Assembly: GCF_014695775.1 (NCBI RefSeq)
Contig: NZ_JACJOX010000030.1
Location: 1-64,000, forward strand
DNA from: Leptolyngbya sp. FACHB-60
GTDB taxonomy: Bacteria; Cyanobacteriota; Cyanobacteriia; Phormidesmidales; Phormidesmidaceae
DNA: 64,000 bases
Direction of reading: 5' to 3'
In this document: piece by piece, positions 1-7,355 of the stretch
Layout: every line of letters begins with the position of its first letter
Position numbering within the stretch: the first letter of the stretch is position 1
The notes under the pieces: generated by a model
The model's database searches: none
Told to the model about the DNA's origin: nothing
The model's input: only the letters and a program-made list of their open reading frames with translations
Translations under genes and position numbers: made by a program

Positions 1-456
<456 letters not shown>

Positions 457-490
457 TCCCTAGCGGCTACCCTACTGATTGATTAGCAAA

Positions 491-520
491 GAGCGCTCTC
501 CGCAAGGGGGGCGCTTTTTT
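491..520 (+). terminator. Rho-independent terminator of psbA
   Basis: A GC-rich stem starts with AGCGC at 492 and closes with GCGCT, around a GCAA tetraloop, followed directly by a T run. It lies 35 bases after the psbA stop, in the orientation expected for psbA. Confidence 0.9.
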
Positions 521-650
521 GTTCTTGCTTTAGCTTTTTCCCTAGCGGCTTAACCACAGAGCAATTTGTTTTAGCGAAAGCGTAAAACCTTCACGCTGCG
601 ATCGCAGGTTGATTTAAACTTTAGGGCTGTCGTTATCAAGAACTACCCCT

Positions 651-1040
651 ATGTTGGAGTTTATGACCCTGCCCAATAACCTGCTGCCTCCGGTGGCTCC
701 CTACTCCCACGCGGTGCGAGCGGGAGATTTTTTGTTTGTTACCGGGCAGCTAGCGGAAGATCCGGCCACAGGCGAAGTTGTCAAAGGCCCAATTGAAGAC
801 CAGACCCGGCGGGTGATGGATAATCTGGCCCTAGTGCTCGACCATGCGGGCAGCGGTTTCAACAAAGTGGTCATGGCAAGGGTGTTTGTCACCGACTTTC
901 GCTATTACGAAACGGTGAATGCCATCTACCAGTCTTACTTTGGCGACGCTCCTCAACCCAGCCGCACAACGGTGGGTGTTACGGCTTTAGCGGGCTATGG
1001 GGATGTGGAGATTGATTTAATCGCCTATTGCGGGGAGTGA
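651..1040 (+). CDS. RidA/YjgF/YER057c family reactive-imine deaminase
   Basis: A 129-residue RidA-family protein. Members hydrolyse reactive enamines and imines made by PLP enzymes, such as 2-aminoacrylate. The whole length matches the family: APYSHAV near the N terminus, the FVTGQ strand, the PSRTTVGV segment whose Arg corresponds to the catalytic carboxylate-binding Arg of RidA, and the EIDLIAY end. An in-frame ATG at 663 is an alternative start. The GGAG at 656-659 is too close to it (3 bases) to decide, so 651 is kept. It stands alone after the psbA terminator. The substrate is unknown. Confidence 0.9.
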   Translation: MLEFMTLPNNLLPPVAPYSHAVRAGDFLFVTGQLAEDPATGEVVKGPIEDQTRRVMDNLALVLDHAGSGFNKVVMARVFVTDFRYYETVNAIYQSYFGDAPQPSRTTVGVTALAGYGDVEIDLIAYCGE

Positions 1041-1088
1041 ATCAGTGGGTGGATGGGTGGCGGTTCCCTGGAATAGCTCCATCCAGTT

Positions 1089-1442
1089 CTACACAAAGCC
1101 AAACATAGAGACAAAGCATGCCCCGTTGACCAGGGCAGTCAGCACGGCGGTAATGATCACCCCTTTAGCCATGGCGGTGTGCCCTCGCCGCCGAAGGGTA
1201 ATCACTAACGGAATTACGTAGAGCAGCTGCCAGAATAAAAAACCCGCCGCCCCAATTACCCAAGGAACAGCAAACGCGTAGTCGCCGATGCCAACTGCGG
1301 CCACCAACAAACCTAAAAGAAATATCAGTGCCCCTGCTACGGCATGGCAGCCCAGCAGCAGTAGCATGCCCTTAACAATTTCCAAGATTTCGTTTTGGGG
1401 CGTGGGGTCGTTTTGAGGTGTGGGATCGGTGGGGTTAGTCAT
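1089..1442 (-). CDS. Small membrane protein of unknown function, coupled to the radical SAM gene
   Basis: A 117-residue protein that I do not recognise. The first 20 residues are polar and contain a repeated PTPQND segment. Three or four hydrophobic helices follow, at about residues 24-52, 58-80 and 92-115, with an RRRGH loop that is probably cytoplasmic. Its ATG overlaps the TGA of the upstream radical SAM gene (ATGA, 1439-1442), which implies translational coupling. The shared transcript with an Lgt-like protein and a Tes-like radical SAM enzyme suggests a role in the same membrane or lipid process. That role is inference from context only. Confidence 0.75.
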   Translation of the reverse strand: MTNPTDPTPQNDPTPQNEILEIVKGMLLLLGCHAVAGALIFLLGLLVAAVGIGDYAFAVPWVIGAAGFLFWQLLYVIPLVITLRRRGHTAMAKGVIITAVLTALVNGACFVSMFGFV

Positions 1443-2869
1443 GGGGCTGAGGTAGCAGACTGAACTTCGGCCAGTTTAGCGGCTCCGGCACTGCCCTCCC
1501 GGTAAAACAGGTTGTAGGTGTCGAAGGGGATGATGCGGCCATCAGGGTGCACGATGTGAATGCACGATCGCTTCACCGATCGCACATCAAAGTTGTAGGC
1601 ATCGAGAAACTGCACAATCATAATGCGAAAAATATTCTCGTAGGAGATGCCGCTGGGCACCGGTACCTGGGGCAGGCAGCAGAGCAGTTGCTTCAGCGCA
1701 TTGGCGGCCGTAGTGGGCGAGTGACTAGTAGAAAACAGCTCAAAGATTTTTTGCTTGAGCTGGGGGTCTTGCTCGTAGAGCACCGAGTTGGGCATCATCT
1801 CCACAAAGGTGGGCGTTGAGAACATGCCCGTCAGCGGAATCACCTGGCCTTTGACCTTGATGGCGTAGGCCATCGCCAGCGAGTCGGGGTGGCAGGGCAC
1901 CGGCAGAATGTCCTGCGGTTTGAAGTGGGGGCTTTGGTCGAGAATGGCGCGGCGCACTTCGGTGAGGGTGTAGCGATCGCGCCTCGCCTCAAACCCCTCT
2001 AGCCGTCCCGCCGCCTGAATGGGTTGAAACGTTACCCCTCGCACACACCGCTGGGCCAGGGCGTAGTCGATGATTTTGCCAATTTCGTGATCGTTGAGCC
2101 CTTTCTTGAGTGTGACCACCAGAGTGGTCGAGAGGTTGAGATCGTTGAGGCGATCAATCGCCTGCTGCCGCGTGGCGCGCAGGTCGGCCCCCCGCAGTTC
2201 GCGCAGGGCTTTTTCCTCAAAGCTGTCGAACTGGAGGTAGATTTCGGTGCCGGTTTTGTACTGGGCGAGGCGATCGCAAAATGCCGCATCTTGGGCAATG
2301 CGCAAGCCGTTGGTGTTGATCATCAAATGCTGAATTGGTCGGGCCTTGACCAACTCCAGCACGTTAAAGAATTCAGGATGTAGGGTGGGCTCGCCGCCGC
2401 TGAGCTGCACCACCTGGGGGCTGCCCTCGTTGGCGACGACTGCATCCAACATGCGCTCGATCTCGGCTAGGGACCGGTGGCGGCGGGGCTGCTCAGCAGC
2501 GTTGTGCTCCTCGGCACCGGAGTCGGCGTAGCAGATGGGGCAGCTCAGGTTGCAGCGATCGGTCAGTTCGATCAGCGTCAGGCAGCTGTGCTGCTCGTGG
2601 TCGGGGCAGAGGCCGCAGTCGTAGGGGCAGCCGTAGCGAATCGGGGTGTTGAACTTGAGGGGCATATCCCCTGGTTTAATAAACGCCTGGGTTTGCCGAT
2701 AATACTCTTCGTCGTCAGCGATCAGCACCTCTTCGCGCCCGTGGGTGGGGCAGTGCTTAATCAGATACACGCCCCCGTCTTGAAAGACAATTTTGGCCTC
2801 AACTTTGCCCAGGCAGCGAGAGCACAGGCTGTTGGTCAGGGCGTAGAACAGGTAAGGGCGGGTGGGCAT
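1439..2869 (-). CDS. Radical SAM protein of the MJ0619/tetraether-synthase-like family
   Basis: A protein of about 476 residues that belongs to the radical SAM superfamily. Counting from the ATG at 2869, the SAM-cluster motif CNLSCPIC places Cys at 106, 110 and 113, and a GGEP motif follows. The N terminus carries extra metal-site cysteines: C16xxC19 with C40 (rubredoxin-like) and C81, C85, C88 and C96. The C-terminal segment KRSCIHIVHPDGRIIPF is characteristic of the MJ0619/Tes group. Characterised archaeal Tes proteins join lipid tails through radical chemistry; whether this bacterial relative does so is unknown. A longer frame opens at 2932 but overlaps the Lgt-like gene by about 50 bases. 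The ATG at 2869 starts just after that gene stops and is preferred. The next gene overlaps by ATGA. Confidence 0.88.
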   Translation of the reverse strand: MPTRPYLFYALTNSLCSRCLGKVEAKIVFQDGGVYLIKHCPTHGREEVLIADDEEYYRQTQAFIKPGDMPLKFNTPIRYGCPYDCGLCPDHEQHSCLTLIELTDRCNLSCPICYADSGAEEHNAAEQPRRHRSLAEIERMLDAVVANEGSPQVVQLSGGEPTLHPEFFNVLELVKARPIQHLMINTNGLRIAQDAAFCDRLAQYKTGTEIYLQFDSFEEKALRELRGADLRATRQQAIDRLNDLNLSTTLVVTLKKGLNDHEIGKIIDYALAQRCVRGVTFQPIQAAGRLEGFEARRDRYTLTEVRRAILDQSPHFKPQDILPVPCHPDSLAMAYAIKVKGQVIPLTGMFSTPTFVEMMPNSVLYEQDPQLKQKIFELFSTSHSPTTAANALKQLLCCLPQVPVPSGISYENIFRIMIVQFLDAYNFDVRSVKRSCIHIVHPDGRIIPFDTYNLFYREGSAGAAKLAEVQSATSAP

Positions 2870-2879
2870 GGGGGCGCTG

Positions 2880-3620
2880 CTACGAAACTGTGACCTCTCG
2901 CCGCGAAAGCTGGCGCAGCCCATAGGCAACACCTAGCAGGCAGGCGAGTTGAATAAAGCTTAGCCCCAAGAGCGGCTGAAAGTCGGGTTTGAGAAAATCA
3001 ACAGCAAAGCGAAAGCCAAGGTAGCCGACTAGATAGAGCTGAAACAGCCTACCGTTGGAAAGATCGCGTTGACGATACCAGGCCAGAATTAACCCCAAAA
3101 TAATCAAGAACCCCACCTCGTAGAGCTGGGTGGGGTGGCGGGGCAGGCCGTCGCCAAAGTCGATGCCCCAAGGTAGGGCGGTGATGGTGCCGTACGTGCG
3201 ATCGCTCAGCCCGGTCAAAAAGCACCCCACCCGCCCGATCGCCGTCCCCACCAGCAGCGGAAACACAAAAGCATCGCCGGTTGATCGCGTCAAACCAATC
3301 CACTTTTTGGTCAGCTCCACACCGATTAGCCCGCCCAGCAGCGCTCCCACCACCGTTTTGCCCTGCAAGCCCAGCAGCAGCCACGATCGCCAATCGCTTC
3401 CTAGCAGATCTACATGCTGAAGCAGCACCAAAACCTTTGCTCCCACCAGCGCCCCAATCAGCCCGCCCACCACCACCGAGCTGCGCTGACTCAAAGGAAT
3501 AGAGTCGCTGCTGACGTTGCGGCGCAGCAGCCCCATGGCGACCCCATAGGCCACCACCTCGAACACAAAATGGGGGTGGAGCTTAAACGCTCCTACCCCC
3601 AAATAAACCGGAAACACCAT
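2880..3620 (-). CDS. Divergent prolipoprotein diacylglyceryl transferase (Lgt)-like membrane protein
   Basis: A 246-residue polytopic inner-membrane protein with the Lgt fold signature: a GRVGCF segment, then PWGIDFGDG and HPTQLYE. Lgt transfers diacylglycerol from phosphatidylglycerol to lipoprotein cysteines. Here the conserved Asn of the canonical GRxGNFxN motif is Cys (GRVGCFLTG), and the protein is shorter than housekeeping Lgt. It is therefore probably a paralogue with a different lipid-transfer or lipid-binding role, and no lgt symbol is given. It is the first gene of a minus-strand trio, 10 bases ahead of the preferred start of the radical SAM gene. That context points to lipid modification. 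Confidence 0.8.
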   Translation of the reverse strand: MVFPVYLGVGAFKLHPHFVFEVVAYGVAMGLLRRNVSSDSIPLSQRSSVVVGGLIGALVGAKVLVLLQHVDLLGSDWRSWLLLGLQGKTVVGALLGGLIGVELTKKWIGLTRSTGDAFVFPLLVGTAIGRVGCFLTGLSDRTYGTITALPWGIDFGDGLPRHPTQLYEVGFLIILGLILAWYRQRDLSNGRLFQLYLVGYLGFRFAVDFLKPDFQPLLGLSFIQLACLLGVAYGLRQLSRREVTVS

Positions 3621-3697
3621 AGATTGACGCGATTAGATGGGGTGAAACGCAGTGTAACCCAACAAAGTCCACCTGTTAGGTGCCGCTGGCGCTCTAC

Positions 3698-3800
3698 CTA
3701 GCCCTCACCCCCAGCCCCTCTCCTTCCTGGGAGAGGGGAGTCAGAGAACCTTTCAAAGTCCCTCTCCCAGCTTGGGAGAGGGATTTAGGGTGAGGGCTAG
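3698..3800. repeat. Palindromic intergenic repeat of the CCCTCACCC type
   Basis: A 103-bp element whose ends are inverted: CTAGCCCTCACCC at 3698-3710 and GGGTGAGGGCTAG at 3788-3800. It contains an inner palindrome around AGCTT with arms CCCTCTCCC and GGGAGAGGG (about 3760-3782). This kind of extragenic palindrome recurs in many filamentous cyanobacteria. It has no coding capacity and lies between the Lgt-like gene and the argG end. Confidence 0.85.
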
Positions 3801-3806
3801 ATCTTG

Positions 3807-3835
3807 TCAGGAGAGATTGTTTTCAATCTACCTGA
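3807..3835 (-). terminator. Hairpin just after argG, possible terminator
   Basis: Inverted repeat with TCAGG and CCTGA as outer arms and AGATTG and CAATCT as inner arms around a T4 loop. It starts five bases past the argG stop. There is no T run on the argG strand, so it may stop transcription only weakly or act as a 3' stabiliser. Confidence 0.45.
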
Positions 3836-3839
3836 CCTA

Positions 3840-5042
3840 CTAACCGCGCATTTTCTCTGACCAGACGCGGGTGGGCAGGCCCCATACGTAGATAAAGCCC
3901 TCAGCGGCCTTGTGGTCAAAGGCGTCGTCAGAGCTGTAGGTGGCCAGGGCGTCGCTGTAGAGAGCGAGGTTAGACTCGCGGCCAACCACTCGGTTGGTGC
4001 CTTTAAACAGTTTCACCCGCACGGTGCCGCTGACCCGCTCCTGGGTCTGCTGAATGAAAGCATCCAGCGCCAGCTTCAGGGGGCTATACCAGAGGCCGTT
4101 GTAGACCAGGCGACTGTAGGTTTCTTCGATGCCGCGCTTGTACTGGGTGACATCGGCGGTTAGGGTCAGGCTCTCCAGATCGCGGTGAGCGTCGATTAGC
4201 ACTAGCAGGGCAGGAGCTTCGTAGATTTCCCGCGACTTGATGCCTACCAGACGGTTTTCGATCATGTCGATGCGGCCTACGCCGTGGCGACCGGCGATCG
4301 CATTTAGCTGCGTAATCAGCTCCACTGGGCTCAGTGCTTCGCCGTTGAGGCTGGTGGGCAGGCCCTTGGTAAAGCCGATGTTGATATATTCCGGTTCGTT
4401 GGGGGTGTTTTCGATCGCCTCGGTCATCAAAAACACTTCTTCCAGCGGCTCGGTCATGGGGTTTTCGAGCGGCCCGGCCTCAATGCTGCGGCCCAGCAGG
4501 TTGCGATCGATGCTGTAGGGGCTAGATTTTTTGACTTGAAAGCTGAGACCCTGCTTTTCGCCGTAGGCAATGGCTTCTTCGCGGCCCATGCCCCACTCAC
4601 GGGCGGGGGCTAGCACCTTGAGGCTGGGGTTGAGGGCGGCGATCGCCACGTCAAAGCGCACCTGGTCATTGCCCTTGCCGGTGCAGCCGTGGGCGACGGC
4701 ATCGGCCCCGTAGCGATCGGCGGCTTCGACCAGTGCTTTGGCAATTAGCGGGCGGGCTAGGGCAGTGGAAAGGGGGTAACGGTTTTCGTATAGGGCGTTG
4801 GCTTGAATGGCCGGAAAGGCGTAATCGGTAATAAATTCTTCCGTTAGGTCGACCACTAGGGATTCCTTCACCCCGGCATTCAGCGCTTTGACGCGGATGG
4901 GCTCTAGCTCGTCGCCCTGGCCTAGGTCTGCCGCCAGGGTAATCACCTCTTTTACGCCCCACTCATTCATCAGGTAGGGAATACAGACGGTGGTATCGAC
5001 GCCACCGGAATAGGCTAAGACAACTTTCTCTGCGCGACCCAT
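3840..5042 (-). CDS. argG: Argininosuccinate synthase
   Basis: A 400-residue cytoplasmic enzyme that joins citrulline and aspartate with ATP to make argininosuccinate, in arginine synthesis. The PP-loop ATP site AYSGGVDTT is near the N terminus, followed by [13 protein letters not shown] and SPYSIDRNL, all typical of ArgG. Length is normal for the family. The ATG at 5042 is preferred over an in-frame TTG six bases upstream because [14 protein letters not shown] is the usual N terminus. It is a single-gene unit. The upstream 200 bases hold the end of the broken vapC and no clear operator. Confidence 0.97.
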   Translation of the reverse strand: MGRAEKVVLAYSGGVDTTVCIPYLMNEWGVKEVITLAADLGQGDELEPIRVKALNAGVKESLVVDLTEEFITDYAFPAIQANALYENRYPLSTALARPLIAKALVEAADRYGADAVAHGCTGKGNDQVRFDVAIAALNPSLKVLAPAREWGMGREEAIAYGEKQGLSFQVKKSSPYSIDRNLLGRSIEAGPLENPMTEPLEEVFLMTEAIENTPNEPEYINIGFTKGLPTSLNGEALSPVELITQLNAIAGRHGVGRIDMIENRLVGIKSREIYEAPALLVLIDAHRDLESLTLTADVTQYKRGIEETYSRLVYNGLWYSPLKLALDAFIQQTQERVSGTVRVKLFKGTNRVVGRESNLALYSDALATYSSDDAFDHKAAEGFIYVWGLPTRVWSEKMRG

Positions 5043-5242
5043 GGGCAATTCCCTACTTTCGTTAGACGATTCGTTTAACAGTCGTTCTGAGCGGACAACT
5101 CACTAAATGAGCCAAAGCCTGTGGTTCTGAATAGAACGGTGACGCTCTGGCCATGGCTATCTTATATGGAGTTGCCCGCCCTGCACTACGGCGATTTAGC
5201 AAGATCTGATGACATCTGGTTAGCTGGCAGCTGGGCCGCACG

Positions 5243-5370
5243 CTATACAACGCTAACCGAGTAAGATCGAATGGCTGAATCTACGGTCGCGATCGTTAAC
5301 CCGCTCTCTAATGCTTGGCAAATCAGCATTCCGTCAAAGGGATCACGATGTAGCAAGGGTAGATTGGCTA
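5243..5370 (-). pseudogene. vapC: VapC toxin, C-terminal fragment cut off by IS630
   Basis: C-terminal 41 residues of a PIN-domain RNase toxin, starting at ANLPLLHRDPFD and ending in SYSVSVV. It includes the acidic residues equivalent to Asp95, Asp98 and Asp116 of the rebuilt protein. It joins exactly to the fragment at 6577-6834 when the IS630 copy and one TA are removed, giving a 127-residue VapC in one frame. On its own the fragment has no normal start, because the frame runs back into the IS end. Confidence 0.9.
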
Positions 5371-5387
5371 GTAGTCTGCCAAGGTAA

Positions 5388-6508
5388 TTATGACAGGCTA
5401 GGAGTTGGGTAAAGTCGAGCCAATCGGGAGCGAGCATCGGCGGCTGAGAACTGCCAGTTGACAGTAGCCCGTTGGGCATTGCGAGCCTCTTCCCACGCCG
5501 AGACTTCCTGCTTCAGGACATCAGTGGAGGGAATGCGACGGTTCAAACACTGTCGCGCGAGCACGGAGAATTCAAGTTCGACCATATTGAGCCAACTGCC
5601 GTGCTTAGGGGTGTAGTGGAACTGCACTCGGTCAAGAATTCGCCGGGCTTCCTCGGGTGAAAAGGTCCGATACAGGGCCGCTGGAGTATGGGTGTTGAGG
5701 TTGTCGAGGACAACCTGAATGTCAGTGGCGTCAGGGAACAGGACATCGACGAGGTATTGCATACACAGGGCAAAGTCCTCACTCATGCGATGCTCTGTGA
5801 CCTTGAGGTGCCGCCAGCCCTGCAAGGGTTGGAAGAAGCCGAATAGATTGCAGGTGCCTTCACGGGTGTATTCGTAGTCATAGCGCTCCGGGGCAGCGCC
5901 GGGTTCAGCAGGGATAGGGGTGCGGGTCTCGCTAATCAGCTGTACGGGACGTTCATCAAAGCAGACGACCGGAGCACTCGGGCTGTAGGGTTGGCGATAC
6001 AACTCAAGGACATCCTCCATCCGCCACACGAAATTGGCCCCCACCGTTGGAATACACCACTGCTCTTTTAGCCAGGGCTTAAGGTTGTTTTTTTCAGCGT
6101 TTTGCGTACCGTTTCGTCCGAAATGCTCTCGACCATTTCAACGGCAACCAGGCGGTCGGCCAGCAGTTGCATCGTCCACCGTTCCCGGCCTGTGGGCGGA
6201 TCACTACAGACAGTCGCCACCAAGAAGGCTTCACCGTTGCCATCGAGTTTGCGCTGACCACCCCGCCGCGGGCGTTCCGATAAGGCCAGGGCTAGGCCTT
6301 CCTCCACACAGCGTTGGCGGATGCGATGGACGGTGGATTCCCCAACGTGCAACATCTGGGCAATCGTGGCGTCGTCGTGACCCTCGTCAGCAAGAAGCAG
6401 AATTTGCGCCCGCTTCAGTTTGCGAGAGGACAGAGTACCTTGGCGTGTTAGTTGGTCGAGATCGTTTCGTTCGCCAGGCGTTAAGTTGACGGTGTACTTG
6501 GTGGGCAT
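5388..6508 (-). CDS. IS630-family transposase, ORFAB joined by predicted -1 frameshift
   Basis: DDE transposase in two overlapping frames. The first frame (6508-6068, 146 residues) carries the N-terminal helix-turn-helix, with LSSRKLKRAQILLLA and VGESTVHRIRQR. The second continues to 5388 with the catalytic acidic residues in VVCFDERPV, VLDNLNTHT and the Glu of HGSWLNMVELEFS, all typical of IS630. The frames meet at seven consecutive A on the minus strand (plus-strand T run 6088-6094), read A AAA AAA C. A -1 slip there yields a protein of 373 residues, normal for the family. A disabling frameshift is the alternative, but the slippery heptamer at the exact junction favours programmed frameshifting. 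Confidence 0.92.
6088..6094 (-). other. Slippery A7 run for -1 ribosomal frameshifting in the transposase
   Basis: Seven T on the plus strand, so A AAA AAA C in the transposase reading direction. It lies where the N-terminal frame must move by -1 to enter the DDE frame. In the zero frame the protein ends at 6068 with KTTLSPG; after the slip it continues as KNNLKPWLKEQW. Confidence 0.8.
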
Positions 6509-6576
6509 GGGACTACTAAAGTTTTTCTCAGTTTCTCATCCCTATTCCACCTGTCATAATTACCTTGGCAAACTAC

Positions 6577-6834
6577 TAGTTGAACCACGCTCTTTTCATC
6601 CAAAGCGAGGCTGGCTATCTGATGCAGCTCACGCTGTTTGGGCAGATACGTACCAGGATTTTCGGGCAGGGGTAGTTTGCCTAGCTGATATTTAACCATG
6701 GCTTCCCACACCGAAACTGCGCTTAGGTAAACTTCGTTTTTGGGATCACGGATTGTATCTCGGAGGTCGGCGGGCAATCGAGCATCACGGGAGATAAACC
6801 ACAGAAAAATATGTGTATCCAGCAAAATTCTCAT
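6577..6834 (-). pseudogene. vapC: VapC PIN-domain toxin, N-terminal fragment interrupted by IS630
   Basis: First 86 residues of a type II toxin RNase: MRILLDTHIFLWF with catalytic Asp6, and SAVSVWEAMVKYQLGKL with Glu44. The frame enters the IS right end after KSVVQL and would add about 31 foreign residues before stopping at 6481. It therefore lacks the distal catalytic acids and should be inactive. Its ATG overlaps the antitoxin stop (ATGA, 6831-6834), the usual coupling in vapBC operons. Removing the IS plus one TA restores VVQL-ANLPLL without any other change, so the insertion made no further damage. Confidence 0.92.
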
Positions 6835-7067
6835 TTGCCTTCAAACATAGTGAGAATGTCTTCTGACAGAGGATCGTCAAAGTTGTCTGGAACAGTGAAT
6901 TCTCCCGCGCACAGACCAAAGGGCCGCAATTGCTGTTGAGGGGCAATGGGCCTGAGTTCGGCAATGGGTTGTTCAGACCGCATAATCACCACCGTTTCTC
7001 CAGCTTCGACCTGGTGCAGGTACTTCAACGGATCGTGCTGCATTTCATCAATTGTCACCCTGACCAT
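6831..7067 (-). CDS. Phd/YefM-family antitoxin of the VapC pair
   Basis: A 78-residue antitoxin. The N-terminal half matches the Phd/YefM DNA-binding fold (QVEAGETVVIMRSEQPIAEL). The C-terminal tail, with PLSEDILTMFEGK, is the expected toxin-binding segment. It is the first gene of the operon and its stop overlaps the vapC start. Such antitoxins normally repress their own promoter, which would lie at about 7068-7130. With the toxin gene broken, the antitoxin is an orphan that may still neutralise a related toxin elsewhere; that is inference. Confidence 0.88.
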   Translation of the reverse strand: MVRVTIDEMQHDPLKYLHQVEAGETVVIMRSEQPIAELRPIAPQQQLRPFGLCAGEFTVPDNFDDPLSEDILTMFEGK

Positions 7068-7355
7068 TGGGTTGCCTCAACGCTACAACAGTAAGGGTAT
7101 ACCAGTGCCTTACTCCCAGAAAAAGCCTAGCTTATTGCAGCAGCGATCGCTGAAACGTCTTAACGGCCTCGACGTGATTGGCCATATTGATGCAGCGCAA
7201 CCACAGGGCCTCAGTCAAATCATTTAACTGGTGCACGGCCCTACCTGAGCGAGTTGAGGATGAAACTGGGTGCAAAGATTTGAGTCTGTTGCCAACTGAA
7301 CGTTCTCATCAACATCTTCGGCTAGGATTAGCTCAGTATTTGCCCCACCCCCACC

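Larger units (their letters stand above)
5371..6576 (-). mobile_element. Complete IS630-family insertion sequence inside vapC
   Basis: A 1206-bp element. The left end at 5371-5397 begins GTAGTCTGCC and the right end at 6550-6576 is its inverted complement. The 27-bp inverted repeats differ at one position (C/T at the sixth base). TA flanks both sides (5369-5370 and 6577-6578), the hallmark target duplication of IS630/Tc1 elements. It encodes a two-frame transposase on the minus strand. The transposase stop codon lies inside the left inverted repeat. The near-identical ends and intact frames suggest a recent, possibly still mobile insertion. Confidence 0.96.

Noticed and set aside
7068..7355. 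Short minus-strand frame (HQLNDLTEALWLRCINMANH and onward) near 7130-7240
   Set aside because: It has no clear start or family match. It may be a remnant of a gene, but nothing supports a call.
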